A stretch of DNA of 64,000 nt from the NCBI GenBank assembly GCA_958450365.1, contig CAUEEP010000915.1, positions 372,001 through 436,000 on the forward strand, written 5' to 3'. Positions 35,301 to 44,297 of this stretch are shown one piece after another (position 1 is the first letter of the stretch; the number at the start of each line of letters is the position of its first letter). Below the pieces are notes generated by a model. The model saw only the letters and a program-made list of their open reading frames with translations. It made no database searches and had not been told where the DNA came from. The stretch is from Mesorhabditis belari. Its lineage: Eukaryota > Nematoda > Chromadorea > Rhabditida > Rhabditidae. The position numbers and the translations under genes were made by a program.

Positions 35301-35766
35301 ACTGAAAACGAAAATGTTTAGCATTGATTTTAAAAAGCTCACGTGATTGAAGGTATTTAGAGATTTTAATCCTTCTTTCTTCCAAACCAGGACCATCAAG
35401 ATTTCGAAAAATCTTCTTTGGTGGAAATTCAGGGCCTTTTAGCTTAGCCCCAAATCTGTAAGTTTATAAATTTAGACTTTAAACGATTTGTTACCGATTC
35501 CTCAGTGTTTCTGAGAATTGGTGTAAGACGGAGAATCGCACGGCTGCATGAAACCAGCCATTCACGTGAATGTTGTACGCCTAAACAACTTAATATTTTC
35601 ATGTTTCTATTACTTTGCTTGCTCAGTCTATCTGGCAGTTTTTAAAGATCAAAATGAGCTTCTTGAAATTCCTGAATAAATCGTTTAAGTCTTTTACCGT
35701 GTACTTGCTCAGTCCATCTTTTCTTTCAACAAGAGTCTGCGTGTCCGGAACCGATATGTGAATCAT
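32310..35766 (-). CDS. snx-17: Sorting nexin 17 (PX-FERM endosomal cargo adaptor), 13 exons, 492 aa
   Basis: Early-endosome adaptor that binds PI3P through its PX domain and NPxY-type cargo tails through its FERM-like domain, sending cargo to recycling. Exons: 35766-35698, 35580-35495, 35455-35343, 35301-35237, 35196-35086, 35043-34917, 34471-34296, 34256-34161, 34121-33984, 33927-33778, 33212-33046, 32530-32413, 32372-32310; all in phase. The PX domain is residues 1-110 ([33 protein letters not shown]). The FERM-like region contains [43 protein letters not shown] and [19 protein letters not shown]. The last residues, ITDEDL, match the vertebrate C-terminal IGDEDL. Length is close to human SNX17 (470). 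The intron between exons 5 and 6 is only 42 nt; intron 10 holds a transposon. The start is the first ATG after a TTCTTAG acceptor at 35788; possible extra 5' exons are noted separately. Confidence 0.96.
32697..32752. repeat. TTACTTAG 8-bp microsatellite
   Basis: About six direct copies of TTACTTAG in the snx-17 intron between exons 11 and 12. Confidence 0.85.
33232..33750. mobile_element. TIR element carrying a reverse-transcriptase fragment and a tRNA-like unit
   Basis: The ends are CCCTAAAGTCTCGAGTATAA and its inverse (CTTATACTCGCGACTTTAGGG), flanked by TA. At 33374-33427 the plus strand encodes [18 protein letters not shown], a classic motif of non-LTR retrotransposon reverse transcriptase. 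At 33655-33715 the minus strand has a B-box (GAGGGTTCGAACCCCG) typical of a tRNA-like unit. It lies in intron 10 of snx-17. Confidence 0.7.
34555..34915. repeat. TATCGAGATCTCGA-rich segment in an snx-17 intron
   Basis: Many overlapping short palindromes built from TTATCGAGATCTCGA, CTTATCGAT and GATAAGCTCGATAAG fill most of the intron between exons 6 and 7. No transposon ends were seen. Confidence 0.6.
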
Positions 35767-35800
35767 TCCCTCGACACCATTGGACTAAGAAATTTACATA

Positions 35801-36063
35801 CAGGGTGACCAAGAATTACCGCAATAACTTTTTGGAAGAGTATCTGGGACAAATGACAGATTCGCCGGAGAGATGTCGACTAGCGCTCATTCAAGCGCTT
35901 GTTAAATTAGTTGTATAAGTCGAATCGGGATGTTTTTGGTAGATAAATGTTGCCGAGAATTAGGTCTACAATTCTCTTTATAACATTTGCCACTTTTGAA
36001 ATAAATTCGACATTTCCTAGATACTTTTCCAAAAAGTTGTTGGAGTAATTTTTGGTCACCCTG
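35801..36063. mobile_element. MITE with CAGGGTGACCAA ends
   Basis: The ends are inverted copies beginning CAGGGTGACCAA and extending about 45 bp (AACTTTTTGGAAAAGTATCT motif), flanked by TA. It sits directly upstream of the snx-17 coding start. An adjacent small hairpin, 36066-36094, reads CAGGGTGCAG...GCACCCTG, also TA-flanked. Confidence 0.8.
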
Positions 36064-36099
36064 TACAGGGTGCAGAACTTTTGCCGCACCCTGTATTAT

Positions 36100-37760
36100 C
36101 AATCTTCAGATTTATCTTAATCTCCAGATTTATCTTAATCTTCAAATTCTTTACTTTTGCTAACTTCCACGTGTTTTGTAAGCGACACGATCGGAGGTAT
36201 GGGTTGAGAAACTGAAATTTAAATTGATTGATAAAAAATAAAAGATTAAAAATACGTCAGGCTCTGAATATTGCAAGAAATCCAAAGTGGAAACGTCAGG
36301 AATTATTAGATTTGATATTGAAGTCTCTGGGGATTCCATATGACAATTTTAAGGATTGGAAATAAAAATATAGTTGATAATTAATAAAAATATAGCGCTG
36401 AATTAGTCGAAGAGTGAAAAATGAGAGTAACAAGTATCGTTTTTACTGTCGAAAAAAATTTTTCAGAAAGGGAACAATGGGATGAAATGTTTGGGTGGGG
36501 GAAAGGTATCATGAAAGAGAGACCGGGGAGAAAACAGTGAGAGAAACCGTCTCTTCTTCTTTTCATCTCTCTTTTCTCTAAACTATTTGGGAATTCCGGG
36601 AGTGAATCGTGTATAATCACAGCCAGAGACAGAAGGGAAACAGCATCGCCAATCATCACAAATGCACACATGAGGAACGCTTGATTGAGGCTCGATTCGC
36701 TCAATGATTTTGGGTCTATGTTTAATTGGAGAAGGATTATCGGTTTGCAAATTTGATAACAAGAATTGTTAGCTATCTACAACATTGTCATTCTTAAAAG
36801 TTTGCACAAAGGATGATAAAGGTTTTTTTATAATCTAATGAGTTCTAATAAGCTATTTTTATGAGCTAATAAGATCTAATCAGCAATTTTTATAATCTAA
36901 TTAGTTCTAATGAGCTAGTTGATTCATTTTAATATTAGAAAACCAATGAAAGAATCGATTCATGGCTGCTTTCTGTCACAAAGTTCACTGGAAGAGTACT
37001 TATCCATCCCACTTTTAATTGATTAGCTACGGAAAAACAATAGCCTAAAACAGTATTACTTGCTAATATATCGAATATTTCAAAAGAATCACCATCGTCA
37101 TCTTTAAAACCAGCCCTTTCACGAAGCATGAGTGTATGTTGAGTCTGCTACCCTTTTCCCCTTCTTTTTCTCTCCTGTACAGCTCACATGGTCCTCTGTT
37201 GATCTCAATGTTTATATTTCATGAAAAGAGATCACTACCATCTCTTGTTATCATAGATGATTGCAAAATGAAAACAACTTTTTACTGAATTGAGGGTTTT
37301 AATAAAGTTTTCATTTAACAAGGAAGTTTTTCAAGAAATTGATAATTTTACAAGGTAGAAAAAGAAGAATCGAATAAAGCTACAAGTTTAAAACCGTTTT
37401 TTTTTGACACAACAAATTCTAAAAAGAGTGAAAGATATGCTTTCAAAATCTAAAAATTATAAAAGCAATCGATCAACAAAGAGCTATAATAGTGGTCAGT
37501 CGATGAAAGGTGTGGGATCTCTCTTTCGAGTAAAAAAGTGAAGGAAGAAGTCGAGAAACTGGATTCCCCCGTCTTTTCCCTTTGTTGATCGTTTCTTTTG
37601 CACTCGCAAAGAGTTGTTCCCCTTTTTCTTCGAAATATCTAGGTCATTCACACCCCAGAGAAGGGAATGGGTACGGTAAGTGGGATGCAAAATATGGATA
37701 GCTGAAGAGCATTTAGCTTTTTGCATCAAGTTTCTTATCCTTGTGGTTATCGAAAATATA
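36100..37760. other. Intergenic region upstream of snx-17
   Basis: No gene is firmly supported. Two minus-strand open stretches (about 36341-36258 and 36213-36157) could be splice-joined upstream exons of snx-17. A minus open frame at 36935-37129 has no splice-consistent partner. Confidence 0.35.
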
Positions 37761-37762
37761 TA

Positions 37763-38045
37763 TTGGGTTGGTGGAAAAGTCCTTTCGGATTTTTTGGGAG
37801 AGTACCTTAAATTTGTCCAATTTTGACGTTTTATAGCTCATCCTAAAGCTGAATTCAAGACGGATCGATTGGTAAAAAACGTTTTGAGATATATCTTTTC
37901 TAAAAGTTTTTACAGCTATTTTAGTAAAGGGCGGCAGAGCCAAAAAATGGCTGTTTTCACGTTTCGTTGGTTTTCCGTGCAGAAACCTAGGACAAATTTA
38001 AGGTACTCTCCCAAAAAATCCGAAAGGACTTTTCCACCAACCCAA
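37763..38045. mobile_element. Mariner-type MITE, TTGGGTTGGTGGAAAAGTCC ends
   Basis: TA-flanked, 283 bp. The terminal inverted repeats of about 55 bp are nearly perfect (TTGGGTTGGTGGAAAAGTCC through ACCTTAAATTTGTCC). The outer six bases are shared with the TTGGGTTGGTGAATTG family but the rest differs. It is non-coding. Confidence 0.85.
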
Positions 38046-38394
38046 TACCATTAAAAAAGGAGGCCTTTGTGTAGCTTGCCTATTATTAATTTAGAGAAAA
38101 GATCTCGGCAAGCTCCGTTGAACTGAAATCAAGTTAAATTCTGAACCGCTTTGGGCTAGGCTCAAATTTTTGGGAATCATTTTTGTCCTAAATTTTGCTG
38201 TATTTTTACTACAAATTTGGCATTTGATAAACCAAATTAACTGAGACACTCAATGCTGAAATTGAGCTGAAAAATCGGCATCTATTCACATCTACAAGAT
38301 ATTCTTCAGCTCCGGGATATCGCAAAACTTTTTACCAAGTCAACTCATGCCCTAAGAATCTTAATCTAAAGACATAATTTACTGAAGACATAAT

Positions 38395-38600
38395 TTGTTA
38401 CGGTATTCCAGCTAGAATAGGATATTCGGTCTAGAATAGCTAGATTACGGTATTTAGGCTCGATTAGGGTATTCAGTCTAGATAGAGTATTCAATCTAAA
38501 CTGTCTGGATTACGGTATTCAAGCTAGAATAGGATATTCGGTCTAGAATCTAAATCTTAATCTAAAAACATAATTTACTGACATACTCAACACTTTTCCT
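38395..38600. repeat. TACGGTATTC/TCTAGAATAG interspersed repeat
   Basis: Direct, irregular repeats of TTACGGTATTC, GCTAGAATAGGATATTCGGT and AATCTAAA. No ends or coding potential were recognised. Confidence 0.6.
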
Positions 38601-38660
38601 TTTCTCAACAAAAATTTAAAAAGTTGTCTCCTTAAATTCCTCGATTCGAGTCTGGTTCTA

Positions 38661-38891
38661 CACTACTGGACAATGAAATATCATATTTGAAAAACGATCG
38701 TCACTTTTGCGCGTCTGTAACTCCCTTATCTTTACCGTATTTCTAAATATTAATCTTACCATTGTGTAGCCCTTGAAAAGAGCTTTCAGAAAATGTATAA
38801 CACTAATAGTTTAAACTCAAAGACAAGGGAGTTACAGACGCGCGAAAGTGACGATCGTTTTTCAAATATGATATTTCATTGTCCAGTGCTG
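38661..38891. mobile_element. MITE family 1 copy B
   Basis: TA-flanked, 231 bp, the same length as the copy at 409-639. Ends are CACTACTGGACAATGAAATA and its inverse. The interior shares the GATCGTCAC and GCGCGTCTGTAACTCC segments with copy A. Confidence 0.85.
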
Positions 38892-38969
38892 TATTTGGCT
38901 CGATTTTCCTTTCGGATATTCATTAGTTTAGTTTATTTTGGTTTGAAGAAGTGGTCCAAATTGAGACCA

Positions 38970-39205
38970 ATTCACTGTAACAAAATTATTGACGGGTGGG
39001 TGTAGTAATATAACTTTTGATGGTTTTTTTTGTAGAAATGAATAGCTCCAATCGATTCGCCAATCCCGAGGGATACGGGGAATACAATTTGAGAATTTGG
39101 GACAGAAATAGCCTCCAGGAGTTTGAGTATATTGGCGCCCAAAGCAACAAAGTCGGCTCGGTCGCTCATGGCTCCTAAACTTAAACCTGTCAAGTTCAGA
39201 ATTAG
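38970..39205 (-). pseudogene. Duplicated open segment, copy 1 (shorter)
   Basis: The minus strand keeps an open frame containing LSLGAMSDRADFVALG and LGIGESIGAIHFYKKNHQ, almost identical to the copy at 41798-42157 with a few substitutions. The two nucleotide segments match for about 245 bp. No family was recognised. It may be a fragment of a multicopy gene or of a transposon. Confidence 0.4.
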
Positions 39206-40564
39206 CTTAAATCCCTGAAGAAATTGTTTAAGTCTTCAAGAACCATTTTGGATCTCAAAGTTTACGAAGTCTTTGATCCTTTAGTTAAACTTTCAAAATA
39301 TTTATGATAGCTGAAAAATCACCTACACAATACTTTTTCTATGAAGGCGCCATATCTCAGCAGTCTATTCTCATTGACCCAACGGCTTTGTGGGTGCGGA
39401 TGGGTCACCTCACCTGTCCAAATATCCCCTATTTCCCCTCAAATCTACCGCCAAATAGCACTAGATCGGGCAAGCTCATTAGCCTGTTCTCCTATTTTTT
39501 TTTTGAACCAATTATTCTAGACGATTAACATTTCGTTCGGCTTCACAGAAAGATCGTTCAGGTTTATTTGTTCGCCCCGAACGCGGAATATCTTTGAGTG
39601 TTTTGTGTGTGCTTTCTTCACTTGACTCATTCATTCATTTTGCGATAAGCAGAAGTCTGATTTTCTTTTAAATTCTCTTGCTAAAGAAATTCTTAGATCT
39701 TTCTTTAGTTTCAAAGCTTCTAGAATTTTTCAATCGTTTTTTCTTTATCTAAATTTTCAAATCAATCAATTGACTAGTTTATTCTTGAAATACTATTGTA
39801 CAAAACTTTTCAAGCAAGTAAAATTTTCTTATTTCTTTTTCTGAATGTACAGGTAAGACGTTTTGAAGAAAGAAATCAACAAATTTGCATTTATTTCCCG
39901 ATCACCCAATTATACAGCTTTTTATCAGTGAACGGGTGTCTTTTGGGTCAATGTATGCAAACAATATCAACAAATTCACAGCACCTAAGGCTATATCGAT
40001 TGTAAAAGCACGCAAGAACTGATTCCTAGACAATTCCTTGACAGCAATTCTACAATTCTCTAATAACTAGTAACAATTCAGTACTGTTTGACTATTCCAT
40101 TAACCTTTGTCAACTTTGCGATTATAAAATCAAGCATTGTAACATATTTGACCCCAAGTAAAGTTCATCGAAGAGCTTTAGTACCAGAATGAGAGCATCT
40201 GGTGTATATGAAATGGAGAAAGGAGGGGAAGAGTGATGGACAGATGACAGACAATCCTCTCACTCCCATTCTCAACTGACAAATGACAGAGTGGGCTTTA
40301 TTGTGTCAATCTTTAAGTCATAAGCCATAAATCTTTAAACAAGTTATGACTTTTTCAATTCTCGATATCCAGAGCTATTCCTAGACAAAACTTTTGCTAT
40401 AAACATTGGGTTATTTTGTTCAACTTTAGGCCAAGTTAAGCTAAACCAAGCCAGGCTACAATTTGACTCCAAGAATTTGCTTTAGACTTAGGCTTTTATA
40501 TTTCTAATGAAATCTGACCTTAACCTGTCTTCGTCTGGCTTGCTGGTCATGCTTTTGACTTGTA

Positions 40565-41083
40565 TTAGGTTGGCGAATTGAAAACTGCGAGACTTTGAAC
40601 TAAAATTTATTGAACATAAAAGCATCAATTCATTCCAAATAATTTCCATTATTATTGACGACTTCTGCCCATTTTACAGGCAATTTGCGGATTCCTCTTT
40701 CGTAGTAGGATTTTGGTTTATGTGTGAGACAAGTGTGAGACTCAAAAATGGAGGACTGGAGATGTCCCAGTTTGAGCACTTTCTTCAAAAGAAACCCGTT
40801 TTGGTGGCAATAGAAAAGCTGTAGAGAATCAAAAATTAGGCTTATAGCCAAATTTCCAAAAAGATACACTTAGTAGTTTTGCCTAAAATGCAAGTTTTGT
40901 GAAAATTCGTAAATTTGGCATTTCTTGAAAACCAGTTTTTGAATCGTTCTGAAAATTTGGCTATAAGCCTAATTTTTGATTCTCTACAACTTCTCCATTG
41001 ACACCAAAATGGATTTCTTTTGAAGAAAGTGCTCAAACTGTGACATATGACAATGGACAGCAGTTTTCAATTCACCAACCCAA
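40565..41083 (-). mobile_element. Mariner-derived MITE (TTGGGTTGGTGAATTG family), copy
   Basis: TA-flanked, 519 bp; left end TTAGGTTGGCGAATTGAAAA, right end the standard inverse. The minus strand at about 40630-40720 keeps the last transposase codons (YYERGIRKLPVKWAEVVNNN). The right half is an internal palindrome. Confidence 0.85.
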
Positions 41084-41574
41084 TATGAATAGACATTTGA
41101 TGATCCGAATCGCTTTCTCCATATTTGAATCCAGTTACACTTCAATTACTTCCTCCATTTGTCTATTTGTTGCCTATCCATCCATCACAATTTTCGAGTG
41201 CACTTTCCCAGACTCAAAGTACCGTCAATTATCTCCACTCAATAATTGCGTTGAAGATTTCCCTTATGGATTATGCAATCATTCTTGAAAAGACAAAACC
41301 GAATGGCTATATTGAATATTTTAAAACTTTCTCTTATAAGATAGAAACTTTCTCTTAAAACTTTCTCTTTGAAAGATTTTCAACTAACAAAATTCAAAGC
41401 ACATACATTTTTGATTGCCTCTATTGACAGCTGCTGATTTCAAGAACTCCAAAAGAATTGCTCATATTTACTTTTCCAAGGCGTTTTTCCGTGTTTGTCG
41501 TTGTGTTTATCTCGGCGAGTTTTCCCCATTTTCTCTGTGATTTTTTCGTTGAGTGCTCAAAACCATGAGTCGAC

Positions 41575-42235
41575 CCAATGCCTCGATTTCCTTCCGATTC
41601 TTTTTGTGGAAATTATTTAAACACTTCCTGCTAGCTTTTTAAGGTTCTTTACTCTTAAATTTCTATTACACAATGTAATTTTTAATCTCAAACATATCCA
41701 TTTATCTTTTTAAATCGCTTTTCCAAATCGCTTGCTGAAATCTCTTGCTCAATCCTGACCTTTTCAACAATCTATTGTTTTGTTTATTGAGACCAATTCA
41801 CTGTAACAAAATTATTGACGGGTGGGTGTAGTAATATAACTTTTGATGGTTTTTTTTGTAGAAATGAATAGCTCCAATCGATTCGCCGATCCCGAGGGAT
41901 GCGGGAAATACAATTTGAGAATTTGGGACAGAAATAGCCCCCAGGAGTTTGAGCATATTGGCGCCCAAAGCGACAAAGTCGGCTCGATCGCTCATGGCTC
42001 CTAAACTCAACCCTGTCAAGTTTGTCAAAGTCGATTGTCCCAATGCCTCGATTTCCTTCCGATTCTTTTTGTGGAAATTATTTAAACACTTCCTGCTAGC
42101 TTTTAAAGGTTTTTTTACTCTTAAATTTCTATTACACAATGTAATTTTTAATCTCAAACATATCGATTTATCTTTTTAAATCGGTTTTCCAAATCTCATT
42201 CTGAAATCCTTGCTCAATCCTGACCTTTTCAACAA
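41575..42235. repeat. Local duplication with an inserted open segment (copy 2)
   Basis: About 41575-41760 and 42040-42235 are direct copies (shared CAATGCCTCGATTTCCTTCC through CATATC.ATTTATC). Between them is copy 2 of the segment seen at 38970-39205. Here the minus frame 42157-41798 is open for 119 codons and adds KNRKEIEALGQSTLTNLTG upstream. The protein is not recognised. Confidence 0.55.
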
Positions 42236-42871
42236 TCTATTTTTCTGTTTATCTGTTTTGAATCACTTTGGTCGATTGCCAGAAATCTGGATAAACTATT
42301 GTTTTCATTTTCATTCATCAATTGTTTCTCGCGGATTTTCGTAGCTTGTTTTCCCATTCTTTTTTTTTCTTGATGGCTAATTCGAGGGCATAGTCATGCG
42401 CAGTTTACCCCAAACTCTCTCCAGTCTCTGCCTATTCTTCTTTTCCTTCTTTTCTTTCATTTTCCTCTCGATCCCATCCTCCGTGCCCGATTTTCATCCC
42501 GTTTACCGGAGCTCCGAGCTTGGGATCGATATTGACCAGCCCGATCCTTTTTTCTTTTCACACTCGATCCCTTTTCCCTCATGGCTCATCAAAAATCAAT
42601 TCTCATTCATTTAAGTGTAAATTTTTGCATTACGAATGCTGCCTTTCGATAAAATGCTTCATTTTTTTGTTTTGTTTCATTTCAAAGTTAATATATAGAT
42701 CTAATGACTCATAAATTCTTCCTATTCTATACTAAAGTATAATTCTTGTATAACGAACAATTATATATAATTCTTGCATAACGAACTAATGAAACACTTC
42801 ACAAAAAAGGATTGGATGACTGGTAATGGCGGTGTGATGATCAAAAAACCTATTAGATTAGGATTAGGGTA

Positions 42872-43000
42872 CCGTAAACGTATAAAATCTGCATAAAAAC
42901 TTCAGTGTAATTGATAGGTATCGATTTAGAAAAGTATAATTATACTTTCGATACCTATCATTTACACTGACCGTTTTTATGTAAATTTTATACGTTTACG
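42872..43000. mobile_element. Palindromic MITE, CCGTAAACGTATAAAATC ends
   Basis: Inverted arms of about 60 bp start CCGTAAACGTATAAAATC and include TCAGTGTAATTGATAGGTAT with its inverse. TA lies at the left and close to the right end. It is non-coding. Confidence 0.65.
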
Positions 43001-43167
43001 ATACACTAATCCTTCAGAATTGCGCGGTTCATGGCAAAAAATAATCAACTTAACGTAAAAACGTTTAATTTTACCACTTTTTTTGTTACTATTTGATAAA
43101 ATTTACATAAAAACAACTAGTGCAATCGACTTTTCGAAGTTTTTACTAATAAGTTGATTATTAGTTA

Positions 43168-43655
43168 CCGTAAAAGCTGTATTAGCCCCCCTAGAGGAGC
43201 GTCGCGTAGCCTAACTCAAAGTTTAAACTCAAAGAACCGCTCATTAGCGATGCGCTGGGGTAAAAATCTATTATACTTTGCGAAATCGATACCTCAATCA
43301 ATTACAATGATCGTTTTTATGCAGATCAAAATTCTCATCATTCTCCTCATCATTTTCCTCATTAACAATCGATACCTCAATCAATTACAAAACATTGTCG
43401 GCGGCGAGGTCGAACCCACGACCTCCCGCTCTACTAATGAGTAACGAACGCTCTAACAATGAGCTACACCGATCTACCAATGAGCTATCCCATTACCGTC
43501 AGAGTAGGGCCTTATGTCTTACTTGTCATTTTCTCATTTTACTTGTCATTAAAAACCTATTCTACTTTGCTAAATCGATACCTCAATCAATTGCAATGAT
43601 CGTTTTTATGCAGATCAAAATTCTCATCATTCTCCTCATCATTTTCCTCATTAAA
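43168..43655. repeat. Shared repeat with AGAGGAGCGTCGCGTAG hairpin, plus a direct duplication
   Basis: 43168-43262 (CTAGAGGAGCGTCGCGTAG, then CCGCTCATTAGCGATGCGC) recurs at about 47573-47665. Next to it, 43263-43365 and 43551-43655 are direct copies of a segment ending TTCTCATCATTCTCCTCATC. They lie upstream of the PH/PDZ adaptor gene. Confidence 0.65.
43393..43545 (-). repeat. tRNA-like unit with repeated D-arm, left arm of an inverted pair
   Basis: On the minus strand it contains several GAGCTATCCCATTACC/AATGAGCTACACC-type A-box blocks and a B-box (GTCGTGGGTTCGACC). It is the reverse complement of 44420-44590. The two copies are separated by about 0.9 kb that contains the first coding exon of the adaptor gene. 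Confidence 0.75.
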
Positions 43656-44297
43656 AAAACTTTTAGCAAGAATATTCTATAGAATTCTTTGTTGTAAGGA
43701 AATAAAATCAAACATTCTGTTGAATCATCAAAATTGTTCACTGATTATTTCCTAGAAATGGTGTCGATTTGTGTTCTTTTCTTTCAGCAATTGCTTGTTT
43801 GATGTTTCTTCCTGTTTTCCTTGTCATCTCCACAATCTCATTCCTTTTCCACCTTTTGTGTCATTCCTCCGAAAATGAGTCACCATTTCGGCTATGCCTT
43901 TTCCCTCCTCTTTCCTTTTTTTTTGCCCCCATTTTTCTCCAATTTTTTTCTGCAAATTCTCAAACCATAATTGATTACATTCTCATGAAAATTTCATTAA
44001 TTTTACTGTTTTTCTTTTTGCTTATGAAAGACTTAAAGTTTTCTAAGTTTTCTATTAGAATTTAAGGTTTGAAATCAAGTTTTACACTTTAAACAAGCAC
44101 AAAACTTGTTTACTATTCAAAATTTACATTGAAAATTCTACTTTGGTTTTAATTTTGAATTAAAAGTTAAACTTTCTTATACAAATTTCGCAATCAGCTG
44201 ACTTTTTTCTTTTTTTCTTTGACAAACTTTTGCAATTGTTTTGTTTTCTCTTTAATATTACATAATTAAAAAACTCTAGCTCATTTTCTTTCAGGAA

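Noticed and set aside
36381..36704. 107-codon minus-strand frame with hydrophobic segments
   Set aside because: No homology, splice partners or family motif; AT-rich chance frame.
37496..37729. 77-codon minus-strand frame
   Set aside because: Low-complexity Lys/Ser content, no motif, no splice-compatible neighbours.
42396..42614. Phe/Ser-rich plus-strand frame
   Set aside because: Pyrimidine-rich low-complexity sequence without splice or homology support.
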